Assembly: GCF_021290985.1 (NCBI RefSeq)
Contig: NZ_JAJOYU010000026.1
Coordinates: 1 to 59,754, forward strand
DNA length: 59,754 nucleotides
Direction: 5' to 3'
Source of the DNA: Rheinheimera soli
GTDB lineage: Bacteria; Pseudomonadota; Gammaproteobacteria; Enterobacterales; Alteromonadaceae
A model generated the notes under the pieces. The model did not search any database and was not told where the DNA came from. It worked only from the letters and a program-made list of their open reading frames with translations. This document shows, piece after piece, positions 35,245 to 44,106 of the stretch. The position numbers were made by a program, and so were the translations under genes. Positions within the stretch are counted from its first letter, which is position 1, and the number at the start of each line of letters is the position of its first letter.

Positions 35245-38200
35245 TCAAAACTCCGCAGTCACCCCAAACATATAAGTGCGGCCGCTGTAGGTGCTGTTGT
35301 AGGCTCTGTTGCTGGAGTCGCTGTATAACTCATCACGAACATTGGTCAGGTTGATGGCTTCGAGGTTCAGTTTGATATGGTGGTTTAGTCGGTAATAGGC
35401 TGAAAAATCGAGATGGGTGGTGGCGTGATAACCACGTTCGTCATCGTCAATCGAGCCACTTTCAACTCCTGTGATGTACTTGTCTCTGTAGGCTGTAGCT
35501 ATACGGGCTCCCCAACCTTGGGTTTCGTAATACAGCGTCAGGTTATAGCTTTGTTTCGACAGGCCCGGAAAAGCTTTTCGCTGATCTTCGCCTGAGTTCT
35601 CTACGTTTGGATACAAAGTGGTGCCATCAGCCCAGGTGTAGTTGGCTAGTACACCCAATTGATCAAAAGGTGCAGGCAGAAAATCCAGATCACGTTGTAG
35701 TGCCAGTTCAAAACCCCGAATGCTGGATGAGTCTGAGTTTTGCGGCGACGATACATTAAAGATATCGTTGACTGTTTTTCCCGCTGGCAATAAAGACGCA
35801 GGCAGCCCAAGTTCGCTGTATAACCTTTGCTGGGTTTTAGTCACAATAAAGTGATCAATGTTTTTGTAAAACACAGCTACAGATGCTAAACCCGCTTGTT
35901 CAAAATACCACTCCAGCGCCATATCGAAGTTGTCGGATCCATAGGGTTGCAGCTCTGGGTTACCTGTTGAAATTTGGCCTATATCGTTTTCGCCGAGCGA
36001 GGTTTGGCTGACATTGACTGAAAACGCCATAGCGCTTAGCGCCGGGCGAGTCATGTTTTTACTCAGGCCTGTGCGCCAAATAAGGTCGTCAGCGAACTCA
36101 TAGGCTAAATCCAGGCTGGGTAAATAACCTGAATACCGGCGCTTGATGCCGGTGGGCTGCATTTCAGCAAAACCTTCGGAGCTCATGTGAGTATCAAAAA
36201 AACGCAAGCCAAGGCTGGAGCGTAAAGCCGAACCTGCCAGCTGATAGTCGCTGTGGTACAACAGGTAAACTGCATTGGTTTGTTCTTTTAAATCATAAAC
36301 CGAGCTGTTGATGGTATCAGCCTCTGTTAACGCAAAATCGCTCAGGCCATAAAAACTCTGCACTGCCGCTATATTGCCTTGCAGCCAGCTTTGGCCCGGA
36401 TGACCACTGTACAGCTGCACCCGCTCTGGTGTCAGGCTTAGAATGCCCTGATTCGCTGGCGTAGCACTGTTCAACGGAAAACCACTGGCTTCTTGCTCAA
36501 AACCTGAATTGCTGAACTTTTTATGATGCACACCAAACAGCAGCGCTTTGCTGTCGCTTAAGCGGTAATCAAAATTCAGCTTGGCATTGTCGAAGCTGGA
36601 ATAGATAAAGTTCGACTGAAAAAACAGATCTCTTACTCTGTAGCCTTCGATGGCCGTTACATCAAAATCCGGCGAATAACTACGGCCATAAAAAGCGTCC
36701 TGAGTGAAGTCTGTGATGATGTTAGCTTTATGTTTTGCTTCGATATTCAGCTTCAAAAGGCGGGGTTGGCGGTAGTCGGACGAACTATGCCCCAGCATAG
36801 CTTTAATATTCAGGTCGGCAGTTGCAGCCCAGTCTGCGGCTAAACTGATTTGATCAAACACCGACTCGTTATAATCCTCGCGGTTTTCATTGCGCCAGCT
36901 GGCATTTTGGTAGCTGGCATACACCACCTCTTTGTCTCCTGTCGCACTTTCACGCCAGATCAGAGAGTTCACCAGGTTATTATCTTTTACCGCCATATGA
37001 TGTTCAGACAACTGGTTTTTCAGTGTGCCGTGCATCCAATCCAGCACCAGACTGAAATCCTGATTGGGTTTGTATTGCAAAGCGCCTGTGACACCTAAGC
37101 GGTTTTGCTCATTTTCCCAAACCGAAAAACGCTGGCCACGAGGAAACCACAGTTCGCCTGAATCCAGTAAGTTCTGCAGTTCAGTATTGCTGCTGTCTGT
37201 TGCTTGTTTGCCGCTTTCGCGCCGCCAACGCGTAGTATTGCTGCCATATTCGTTGGTGGATCGAATGCTGTGCGTGACAGAAACCAAAGCGCCAAAATCT
37301 GACCAGAGGTGCGAGAACAAAGCAGAAAAACGAGGATCTGTACTTTGGGTGTTGCTGTTACTACCCAACTGAGCAGAAATACTGGTTTTTGCGCCGTCAT
37401 AGTCAAAAGGCTTGGCGGTGTGTAAATCAACAGTGCCCGCTATACCGCCCTCTTCCTGATCCGCAGAAAAAGACTTTTTCACATCAATCTGATTAAACAG
37501 CTCAGAGGCAAAAATATTAAAGTCAAAAGCCCGGGTTCTGGACACTGCACCACGCGCATCCATAGGTGAAGAGGACGTGCCTAAAGCTTCCATACCATTC
37601 ACTTGCACGCGGGTAAAATCAGCACTTAAACCCCGTAACGAAATTTGCCGGCCTTCGCCCCACTCTCTGTTGATGGTAATACCTGGGATCCGCAGTAATG
37701 AATTGGCTAAGTTCAGTGCGGGAAAGTGGGTAATGTCTTCTCCCACCAGAGAATCCTGTCGAACCATGGCCTGGCGTTTTAAAGTTTTAGCCGAGGGTAA
37801 CAGCGTTGTAGCACGATCCTGTTGTTGCCCTATTGAGCTGGAGCGCACAGCTATCACTTCCAAAGGTGTTGCAGGGGCCTGGGTTGTAGCGACAACAATT
37901 GGCGCTGCTACTTCAGGTTTAACTGCCAGAGCTTTGGTTTTAATCAGCCAGCCTTTGGCACGGGGAATGGCTTCTAAAGGGTGCTGCGCTAATAACTGGT
38001 TTAATAGCTCTGTGGCTGAAAACTCACCCACCACAGCAGGAGCGGCCAGCCCTTCAAGCAAAGCCGGGTCGTATACTAACGGCTGATCTACCTTGCGGGC
38101 AAATTGCAGCAAAGCAGTGGATAAAGGCTGGGCAGGCAGATTGTAGAACTGGTGCTGCTCTGGCTTCGGCTGTGTTGCAGCCCATGCCATAGAGCTTTGG

Positions 38201-38253
38201 CAACAGCACAACAGCAAGAAAAACACCAGACAGAGTTCAGGTCGGAACCACAC
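35245..38253 (-). CDS. TonB-dependent receptor with STN signalling domain
   Basis: 1002 residues. Signal peptide (about 1-26) and a secretin/TonB short N-terminal (STN) domain (about 35-105: F-Y-N-L-P-A-Q-P-L-S-T-A-L-L-Q-F-A-R). Then a linker, plug (V-I-A-V-R-S-S-S-I-G near 132; P-G-I-T-I-N-R-E-W-G-E-G-R near 190) and a beta-barrel ending in phenylalanine. It lies downstream of a FecI-like sigma factor and FecR, giving a complete cell-surface signalling triad. From the plug to the C-terminus it is strongly similar to the receptor at 28531-31227, including near-identical stretches. Ligand unknown. Confidence 0.93.
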   Translation of the reverse strand: MWFRPELCLVFFLLLCCCQSSMAWAATQPKPEQHQFYNLPAQPLSTALLQFARKVDQPLVYDPALLEGLAAPAVVGEFSATELLNQLLAQHPLEAIPRAKGWLIKTKALAVKPEVAAPIVVATTQAPATPLEVIAVRSSSIGQQQDRATTLLPSAKTLKRQAMVRQDSLVGEDITHFPALNLANSLLRIPGITINREWGEGRQISLRGLSADFTRVQVNGMEALGTSSSPMDARGAVSRTRAFDFNIFASELFNQIDVKKSFSADQEEGGIAGTVDLHTAKPFDYDGAKTSISAQLGSNSNTQSTDPRFSALFSHLWSDFGALVSVTHSIRSTNEYGSNTTRWRRESGKQATDSSNTELQNLLDSGELWFPRGQRFSVWENEQNRLGVTGALQYKPNQDFSLVLDWMHGTLKNQLSEHHMAVKDNNLVNSLIWRESATGDKEVVYASYQNASWRNENREDYNESVFDQISLAADWAATADLNIKAMLGHSSSDYRQPRLLKLNIEAKHKANIITDFTQDAFYGRSYSPDFDVTAIEGYRVRDLFFQSNFIYSSFDNAKLNFDYRLSDSKALLFGVHHKKFSNSGFEQEASGFPLNSATPANQGILSLTPERVQLYSGHPGQSWLQGNIAAVQSFYGLSDFALTEADTINSSVYDLKEQTNAVYLLYHSDYQLAGSALRSSLGLRFFDTHMSSEGFAEMQPTGIKRRYSGYLPSLDLAYEFADDLIWRTGLSKNMTRPALSAMAFSVNVSQTSLGENDIGQISTGNPELQPYGSDNFDMALEWYFEQAGLASVAVFYKNIDHFIVTKTQQRLYSELGLPASLLPAGKTVNDIFNVSSPQNSDSSSIRGFELALQRDLDFLPAPFDQLGVLANYTWADGTTLYPNVENSGEDQRKAFPGLSKQSYNLTLYYETQGWGARIATAYRDKYITGVESGSIDDDERGYHATTHLDFSAYYRLNHHIKLNLEAINLTNVRDELYSDSSNRAYNSTYSGRTYMFGVTAEF

Positions 38254-38268
38254 AACCCGCCCCCATTC

Positions 38269-39276
38269 TTACTGAAGTAGAGAGGGCGATCGGCTGAGCC
38301 GGATGCCACTGCTGTTTTGTTCTAGCTTTAAATCATAAGCTTCGCTTAGTGCCTGCAGAGTTTGTTGGGTATTGGCCAGTTCAAAACGGCCTGCTACCCG
38401 TAAATCTGCGACCTCAGCACTGGCGCTGACAGGCACCAAAGCGGAACGATTTAGCCGGTGCAGCAAATACGCCAAGGTTTCGTTTTCAATTTCAATCCAG
38501 CCAGAACGCCAGTCGACTAACTGCTGCAAATCCACTTTTTGCACTTCTGATAATTGATGCTGCTGAATACGAATTCGCTCGCCACTTTTTAGCAGCACAC
38601 TCGGACCAGCCGCAGTGGCTTGTACCTGCACAGCACCTTCGTACACTGTGATATCAATCAGATCCGGGTCGCGGTCAATATTAAATTCGGTGCCTACAGC
38701 CACCACGCTGGCTTGATCCAGTCGCACCTCAAAAGGCCGTTGTTTATCTTTGGCCACAGCAAAATAAGCCGCACCCTGGCCTTGCAGCACCTGACGTTTA
38801 TCTGCGGTAAAAAATACCGTCAGCTGACTGTCTGGCGCTATATCTACCACTGAGCCATCATCCAGAGCTTGTTGCATGCTATTGGCCTGAGCTGTTTTTA
38901 GCTCGTAAGGGGCAGCAGGTGCAAAAAAGTGGCTATCGCCAAAATAGAACAACATCACCAGCACTGAACTGAACGCCATAGCAACGCCAGTCATCTGCAC
39001 TTTTGGCCATTGAGGCAAAAGGCGTTTTAATGGCGAAGGCTGATAGGCCGACAAAGCTTTAGTTAAAGCCGGGTCCTGCCAGGTTTCAACCATAGACTGC
39101 AGCAGCACAGGATGTCTGGCATCGGCGTCCAGCCAATTACTGAAACGCCTTTTGCTTAGGCTGTCCAGCTCACCACTGGCGAGTTTTTCCACCCAACTGG
39201 CGGCTTGCAGATACAAGTCCTGCTCTGCCTGTTCTTTTGCATTCAACTTTTCTTGTTCACTCAAAATAGGACTCAC
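38269..39276 (-). CDS. fecR: FecR-family anti-sigma/sigma-regulator
   Basis: 335 residues. An N-terminal DUF4880-like cytoplasmic domain (A-A-S-W-V-E-K-L-A-S-G-E-L, about 25-75) is followed by one membrane helix (about 94-113), a periplasmic FecR domain (about 125-225) and a C-terminal DUF4974-like region (L-A-Y-L-L-H-R-L-N-R-S). It passes the ligand signal from the STN domain of the receptor to the ECF sigma factor. It lies 24 bases after the sigma gene and 15 bases before the receptor gene, in one operon. Confidence 0.92.
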   Translation of the reverse strand: MSPILSEQEKLNAKEQAEQDLYLQAASWVEKLASGELDSLSKRRFSNWLDADARHPVLLQSMVETWQDPALTKALSAYQPSPLKRLLPQWPKVQMTGVAMAFSSVLVMLFYFGDSHFFAPAAPYELKTAQANSMQQALDDGSVVDIAPDSQLTVFFTADKRQVLQGQGAAYFAVAKDKQRPFEVRLDQASVVAVGTEFNIDRDPDLIDITVYEGAVQVQATAAGPSVLLKSGERIRIQQHQLSEVQKVDLQQLVDWRSGWIEIENETLAYLLHRLNRSALVPVSASAEVADLRVAGRFELANTQQTLQALSEAYDLKLEQNSSGIRLSRSPSLLQ

Positions 39277-39300
39277 AAAACCTGGCTTATAAAGCAGTAT

Positions 39301-39792
39301 TTATAAAAGATTGCGCTGATCGATCAGACGCTGAATATCCGCCAACGCCCTGCTGACATGCTTAGATACTGCATCCTCACTGATTTGCAGTAAAGCCGCA
39401 ATATCGCTGCGGCTTTTGCCTTCCATCCGGTACAGCACAAACACCTGCCGTCTTAAGGTGGGCATAGCGGCCAAAGCCTGACTAAACAGATCCACAGTTT
39501 GCTGCATGCTGGCCAGTTCTTCCGGGTTGGCGCTTTGGCATACCACTTCATCCGGCTCTTCTGCAGCAGCTGGTTTTAATCGCATCAGCATATGGCGGGC
39601 CACAGTAAAAGCATAAGCCAGAGGATTCAGAATAGGCCGCTGTTTTGCCTGCTCCAACACACGGGCAATAGACTCCTGAAAAATATCGGCGGCGTCTGCA
39701 CTACTGGCATTGCGCTCCAGATAACGTGCCAGAGGCGCAGCATTTTTCAGCGCCTGATGCACATCCTGCTCCGGCTTTTCAACTATAGACAT
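39301..39792 (-). CDS. fecI: FecI-like ECF RNA polymerase sigma factor
   Basis: 163 residues with sigma-70 region 2 (about 22-85; D-A-A-D-I-F-Q-E-S-I-A-R-V near 33-45) and region 4 (about 105-155; L-P-T-like A-M-P-T-L-R-R-Q-V-F-V-L-Y-R, then R-S-D-I-A-A-L-L-Q-I-S-E-D-A-V-S-K-H). It directs transcription of the neighbouring receptor gene when FecR signals. No iron-box-like sequence is evident upstream, so control by a nutrient other than iron is possible. Confidence 0.92.
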   Translation of the reverse strand: MSIVEKPEQDVHQALKNAAPLARYLERNASSADAADIFQESIARVLEQAKQRPILNPLAYAFTVARHMLMRLKPAAAEEPDEVVCQSANPEELASMQQTVDLFSQALAAMPTLRRQVFVLYRMEGKSRSDIAALLQISEDAVSKHVSRALADIQRLIDQRNLL

Positions 39793-39905
39793 AAAGCCCC
39801 CATACTTTCACTAAGGGGCAAACCATAACTGATGGATATGACAGAACGTTGACAACGATGTCAGAGAGGCAAAACAAACAACAGGACTTCAGGAGTGAAA
39901 ACAGA

Positions 39906-39925
39906 GAAGGCCACTCAAGGCCTTC
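39906..39925. terminator. terminator hairpin after the nitroreductase gene
   Basis: GAAGGCC (39906-39912) pairs with GGCCTTC (39919-39925) around a six-base loop. T-rich tails exist on both strands (TTTAACTTTTT on plus; TCTGTTTTC on minus). It would end the minus-strand nitroreductase message. Confidence 0.6.
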
Positions 39926-39943
39926 TTTAACTTTTTCAAAGCA

Positions 39944-40582
39944 TTAATTAATTTCAGTCACAAACTGCTCGCGGCTGCGACGGATTTTTTTCAAATCCAC
40001 CAGCCAGTCGCCTTCATCAGCGCGGTAGCCTAAAGGCAATAACAACACAGAGCGTAAACCTTTTTCTTTTAAGCCAAGGATTTCATCCACTTTCACCGGA
40101 TCAAAACCTTCCATAGGCGTGCTGTCTACTTTCAGTTCGGCAGCAGCAATTAAAGCTGAACCTAAACCAATGTACGCCTGACGGGCCGCATGCTGATAAT
40201 TGGTTTCGGCGTCACGCTGCGGGTAAGTGCTGAGCAGCATAGCGCGGTAGTTTTCCCAGCCTTCGTTTTTAAAACCACGAATTTCGTTGGTTAAATCAAA
40301 CATCTGATTAATGCGCTCAGCTGTGTAATTGTCCCATGCCGCAAACACCAATAAATGTGAGCTGTCAGTGATTTGCCCCTGATTCCAGGCATGAGGCTTA
40401 ATTTGTTCACGCACCGCTTTATTGGTGATCACCAGTACTTCATAAGGCTGTAAACCACTGGAGGTAGCACTTAAGCGGACAGCTTCCAGAATAAAGTCGA
40501 TTTTATCCTGTGAAACAACCTGGCTAGGATCGAATTTTTTGGTGGCATAACGCCATTCTAATTTACTGATTAAATCAGACAT
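39944..40582 (-). CDS. NAD(P)H-dependent nitroreductase family oxidoreductase
   Basis: 212 residues of the NfsB/FRase I-like FMN-binding nitroreductase family. It begins with W-R-Y-A-T-K-K-F-D-P (FMN phosphate site, about 10-19), then R-L-S-A-T-S-S-G-L-Q-P-Y (about 34-45), and late G-L-K-E-K-G-L-R-S-V-L-L-L-P-L-G-Y (about 171-187). Such enzymes reduce nitroaromatics, quinones or flavins. The gene is monocistronic with a terminator hairpin after it. Confidence 0.92.
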   Translation of the reverse strand: MSDLISKLEWRYATKKFDPSQVVSQDKIDFILEAVRLSATSSGLQPYEVLVITNKAVREQIKPHAWNQGQITDSSHLLVFAAWDNYTAERINQMFDLTNEIRGFKNEGWENYRAMLLSTYPQRDAETNYQHAARQAYIGLGSALIAAAELKVDSTPMEGFDPVKVDEILGLKEKGLRSVLLLPLGYRADEGDWLVDLKKIRRSREQFVTEIN

Positions 40583-40770
40583 CTGGTACTTCCTTAGTGA
40601 CTAAGAGGAAACAAAGCGGAACGCGATTATACGCCTGTATTTTTGTTTTGTTAGTTGATATGGATCTGACTTATCGCATTTTAGATGGATGAGCTTTTGC
40701 TTATTTAAGTCACTATTCCAGTTTCAATCCAAATAGCAAAAGAGCCAGTGGCCCCTTTGCTGTTTAGACT

Positions 40771-40974
40771 GTGACTCCTACACGCGATGTGGACCAGGCT
40801 CATGAAAGGAAACCAATAAATGCTGCAGGTAAGGAGGACGAAACGCAATTACGTCAAACGAAAGACCAGTTAAATAGGACCAGAGATTTCAGGACAATCA
40901 AGGTTTTCGCTGAAGATTATTTACGTGCTTCAATTTTTGGGGGTACCTCAGGATCGGACCTGAGGTTTCTTCTT
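40771..40974 (+). ncRNA. candidate CsrA-binding small RNA (GGA-rich)
   Basis: Eight GGA triplets occur on the plus strand, starting at 40791, 40808, 40833, 40836, 40877, 40892, 40951 and 40956. Six of them are preceded by A (AGGA). The segment ends in a perfect intrinsic terminator (CCTCAGG, six-base loop ATCGGA, CCTGAGG, TTTCTTCTT), with one GGA in the terminator loop. Clustered AGGA motifs in or beside hairpin loops are the mark of CsrB/RsmY-type RNAs that sequester CsrA. The 5-prime end is unknown; 40771 is only a nominal limit. No classical GacA box is visible, which lowers confidence. Confidence 0.35.
40946..40974 (+). terminator. plus-strand intrinsic terminator
   Basis: CCTCAGG at 40946-40952 pairs perfectly with CCTGAGG at 40959-40965, and TTTCTTCTT follows. 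No protein gene on the plus strand ends here, so it marks an unannotated plus-strand transcript or serves as a boundary for the minus-strand lipoprotein gene. Confidence 0.65.
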
Positions 40975-40988
40975 CAATTCGCTTAGGG

Positions 40989-41468
40989 TTACTTAGCCGT
41001 AATGGTTTCCAGCAAGAGCCCACTTTTCTTGTCATACACTTCTGTTTTGAGCAACTCGTATTTTTTATCCACATGGATACAGTTACTAAAACGCTTTCCT
41101 TTCTTGCGTATAGCCTTGATATGAGCAGGCTCATTTTCTGCATACTCAGATGCAATTTCATTAATTTTCTCTTGTGAAGGCATTGCACGCACATCACTGA
41201 TCGTACTTTTCACATAACCATACCTGTAATCACTTTCTATATTGATAAGTTCTTGTTGATCAGTGATCAGCACACCATTGACTTCAACCCCATCTTTATA
41301 GGCTTCCTCTCTGCACTTCTTCAAATCGGCTAAATAACGAGGATCATCAGTTAATACCTGGCCATACTCAGGATGAGAGTGGATAGTAACAAAATTAAGA
41401 TTGTCATTAATACTTGATGTGCTGCTACAGCCAGCTAAAAACAAGCAACTTAGTGCAAGGGTTCTCAT
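40989..41468 (-). CDS. hypothetical lipoprotein
   Basis: 159 residues. A type II signal peptide with lipobox L-A-G-C puts the lipidated cysteine at position 14. The remainder is hydrophilic, with two later cysteines (in D-L-K-K-C-R-E-E-A-Y and R-F-S-N-C-I-H-V-D) that could form a disulfide. I do not recognise a family. The C-R-E-E-A-Y plus C-x-x pattern is reminiscent of small glycine-zipper-less lipoproteins common in marine gammaproteobacteria, but that gives no function. No strong ribosome site is visible before the ATG. Confidence 0.7.
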   Translation of the reverse strand: MRTLALSCLFLAGCSSTSSINDNLNFVTIHSHPEYGQVLTDDPRYLADLKKCREEAYKDGVEVNGVLITDQQELINIESDYRYGYVKSTISDVRAMPSQEKINEIASEYAENEPAHIKAIRKKGKRFSNCIHVDKKYELLKTEVYDKKSGLLLETITAK

Positions 41469-41735
41469 AGTTGAAAATCTTCCGAAAAATGGATTTATAA
41501 AGGAATAGATTTAGGGACTTCAGACAAACAACGATGGCTACAATCGCAAATTACAAGTAAACCATGGCAGGTAAGTTCGTTTGAAACATAGTGGCAATAT
41601 TGTTTAACTGCCACCAGCATAATAGCATCAGGAGCACCGAGGCCCAACTCCTGAACTGTTTCATAGTTTTTCAAACAAAAGATGCAATTCTGGTTTACTG
41701 TGACACAGGCACTTTGCACTATGTATTAATGGGCA

Positions 41736-41760
41736 GGGAGCACTAAGCTCCCTTTTGATC
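41736..41760 (+). terminator. hairpin overlapping the small-protein stop codon
   Basis: GGGAGC (41736-41741) pairs with GCTCCC (41747-41752) around ACTAA, followed on the plus strand by TTTTGATCTTTT. The hairpin includes the TAG stop of the minus-strand small gene at 41743-41745. On the minus strand there is no T run, so its orientation as a terminator fits the plus strand better. Confidence 0.5.
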
Positions 41761-41865
41761 TTTTGTTGAACTTTGTTGTGGATAATGATGTAACTCATCC
41801 GGCAGTATATAGCCGTTAAAACTCAGCAGTTGCACAAAGGTTTGCCAAAACTCACGGCTTAACAT
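41743..41865 (-). CDS. 40-residue small protein with strong ribosome site
   Basis: A 41-codon frame on the minus strand begins with ATG 41865, preceded by GGAGG six bases upstream, the best Shine-Dalgarno sequence in this region. The product reads M-L-S-R-E-F-W-Q-T-F-V-Q-L-L-S-F, then N-G-Y-I-L-P-D-E-L-H-H-Y-P and a polar tail ending K-G-A. The first 20 residues would form an amphipathic helix and the rest is charged. It is not a family I know. It is divergent from the S9 peptidase gene. It could be a genuine small protein or a leader peptide for a longer transcript. Confidence 0.55.
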   Translation of the reverse strand: MLSREFWQTFVQLLSFNGYILPDELHHYPQQSSTKDQKGA

Positions 41866-42072
41866 AAATACCTCCACTGTGTTGCTATGGCCTCTTAAGT
41901 ATAGTCTTGATTTTCCGGAACCCCTTCGTCAAAACCTGCTGTTATGCAGTTTTCCGCCCTGGCACTTCAGATTAGTCTTAAATAGTACGCCACTCATCAG
42001 GGTTTTATTTATCACGCCACTGGCCTATGCTAGCGTCAACTTATTGCTTTGATTGACCAAACGCGAGTGTGT

Positions 42073-44106
42073 ATGAAATTTAGTTTTTCAGCTCTGATCA
42101 TGATGGTGGCAGCAGGTGCCGCTCAGGCCGCTACTGAACCTTTAACAGCTCAGCATTTATGGCAAGTCGCCAGACCCGGCGCTTTAACATTATCTCCAAA
42201 TGGCCAACAACTGGCGCTGACCGTCACCCGTTATGACTTAGCGACAGATAAAGGCGATGCCGATATTCATATTTTGGATCTTCGTACCCAGCAACTGACC
42301 GCCTTAACCCAGCATCCCGATTCGGACAGTGCGCCAGCCTGGAGCCCGGATGGTCGTCAACTGGTGTTTTTATCCAAGCGCGGCAATGAGCATAATCAAC
42401 TGTTTTTATTGCCTTTAACTGGCGGTGAAGCCAAAGCTTTAACTAAATTACCTGTCGCAGTGCAGCAGCCAAAATGGTTTCCTGATGGCCAGCGTATTTT
42501 GTTTCTGGCCAATGTGCCTAAAGGCTTTAATGGCGATTTTGTTGCTTTAGCCGAACAGCTAAAACAACGAAAAGACAATAAAGTAACAGCCAAAGTGACG
42601 GAAAACAGAGTCTACCGGCACTGGGATCGCTGGTTAACCGACGACAGTTATCCGCATTTATTCAGTATCAATATTCACACAGGCGAAATTGCCGATTTAA
42701 CCCCTGGCTGGGATCGCTGGTTTAGCTTAAATGGCGACGCAGAGTTTGATATTTCGATGGATGGCCGTCAGATTGCCGTCAGCGCAGTCACCAGTGCGCC
42801 GCCTTTTGATCAGATTAATCACGATATTTTGCTTGTTAAAACCGATGGTTCAGGCGAGTTTGTTAATATCACAGCAGATAACCCAGCCAGTGATAACAAC
42901 CCTAAATTCAGCCCGGACGGTAAAAGTCTGGTGTATGGCGCCCAGCGCAGCACATTTTTTACCGCAGACAATAACCAGCTGATCCGTTTTGATTTTAAAC
43001 CTCAGCAAAAAACCAATTTAACCAAAGACTGGGATATTTCGGCGGATGATTGGGAATTTGGTCCAAACGGCACTTTGTATTTCCGCGCTGCGGACAAAGC
43101 AAAATCTGCACTGTACAGCATGCCGTTGGCTGGTGGTCAGGTGCAACAACTGTTGCGTCAGGCGGATATCAGCCAGCTGCAAGTGGGTCAGCAGCAGCAA
43201 CTGTACATGGTGCAACACAGCATGAACCAAATGCCTGAAGTCTATAGTCTGGACAATAAAGGCCGCACTTTAAAACAGCTCAGCCGGTTAAATCAGGAAC
43301 TGCAGCAAAGCATCCATTGGGGTAAAACCGAAGATATCAGCTTTGCCGGAGCCGATGGCAAAATGGTGCAGGCCTACATTACTTATCCGCCAAACTTTGA
43401 CGCCAGTAAAAAATGGCCTTTGCTGAATGTATTACACGGTGGCCCACACAGTTACTCCGGCGACAGCTTTAGTTACCGCTGGAACTCACAGGTATTTGCC
43501 GCTGCCGGTTATGTGGTGATCCAGCCGAACTTCCATGGTTCTACCAGCTTTGGTCAAGCTTTTGCGGAGTCTATTCATGGCGAACACCCAACCAAACCTT
43601 TTATGGACAGTGAAGCCGCTGTGGATTATATGATTTCGCGTGGCTTTATCGACGCCACCCGTTTAGCAGCAGCAGGCGGCAGTTATGGTGGTTATCTGGT
43701 GAGCTGGATTGCTGGTCATACCGAACGCTATAAAGCGCTGATCAACCATGCAGGTGTGTATAACCTGATGGGCCAGTTTGCTTCAGATGGCACCTCACAC
43801 CGGGTGCATGCTTATGGTGGCGCGCCCTGGAGTGGCCTGGGCACTATGCTGCAGTGGAGCCCGGCTATGTTTGCCGATAAGTTTGTCACCCCTATGCTGA
43901 TTATGCATGGTGAGCAGGATTACCGCGTACCTGTGACTCAGGGGCTAGAGATTTATGGCGTCTACAAAGGCAAAGGCCTGGATGCGCGTTTGGTGTATTT
44001 CCCCAATGAAAACCACTGGATTTTAAAACCCAATAACTCCATTTTCTGGTTTAACGAATTCACCAGTTGGTTAAAACGTTATGTACCGGCAGGTCCAACA
44101 GATTGA
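42073..44106 (+). CDS. secreted S9-family prolyl-oligopeptidase-like peptidase
   Basis: About 677 residues. A signal peptide (M-K-F-S-F-S-A-L-I-M-M-V-A-A-G-A-A-Q-A) is followed by a seven-bladed WD40-like beta-propeller (repeats of S-P-D-G-x-x-L/I, e.g. W-S-P-D-G-R-Q-L-V-F near 100). The C-terminal alpha/beta hydrolase has the nucleophile in G-G-S-Y-G-G-Y (near 540), aspartate in G-E-Q-D-Y-R-V-P-V (near 617) and histidine in N-E-N-H-W (near 650). It probably removes dipeptides or acylated residues. TTG at 42049 opens the frame, but the signal peptide starts at ATG 42073. Confidence 0.93.
   Translation: MKFSFSALIMMVAAGAAQAATEPLTAQHLWQVARPGALTLSPNGQQLALTVTRYDLATDKGDADIHILDLRTQQLTALTQHPDSDSAPAWSPDGRQLVFLSKRGNEHNQLFLLPLTGGEAKALTKLPVAVQQPKWFPDGQRILFLANVPKGFNGDFVALAEQLKQRKDNKVTAKVTENRVYRHWDRWLTDDSYPHLFSINIHTGEIADLTPGWDRWFSLNGDAEFDISMDGRQIAVSAVTSAPPFDQINHDILLVKTDGSGEFVNITADNPASDNNPKFSPDGKSLVYGAQRSTFFTADNNQLIRFDFKPQQKTNLTKDWDISADDWEFGPNGTLYFRAADKAKSALYSMPLAGGQVQQLLRQADISQLQVGQQQQLYMVQHSMNQMPEVYSLDNKGRTLKQLSRLNQELQQSIHWGKTEDISFAGADGKMVQAYITYPPNFDASKKWPLLNVLHGGPHSYSGDSFSYRWNSQVFAAAGYVVIQPNFHGSTSFGQAFAESIHGEHPTKPFMDSEAAVDYMISRGFIDATRLAAAGGSYGGYLVSWIAGHTERYKALINHAGVYNLMGQFASDGTSHRVHAYGGAPWSGLGTMLQWSPAMFADKFVTPMLIMHGEQDYRVPVTQGLEIYGVYKGKGLDARLVYFPNENHWILKPNNSIFWFNEFTSWLKRYVPAGPTD

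Larger units (their letters stand above)
40583..40988. other. 406-base intergenic region with a GGA-rich, terminator-ended segment
   Basis: The stretch 40583-40770 holds the nitroreductase promoter region and nothing else I can name. From about 40790 to 40974 the plus strand is enriched in AGGA/GGA motifs and ends in an intrinsic terminator; see the separate ncRNA candidate. A 71-codon frame from GTG 40771 exists but runs through that terminator, so I do not call it a gene. Confidence 0.4.

Noticed and set aside
40771-40986. 71-codon plus-strand open frame starting at GTG
   Set aside because: It reads straight through a perfect intrinsic terminator, has no ribosome site and no recognisable family. 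The segment is better explained as an RNA candidate.
41495-41719. 74-codon minus-strand frame with eight cysteines
   Set aside because: GTG start without a ribosome site, no recognised family, and cysteines scattered without metal-binding spacing. Probably chance.
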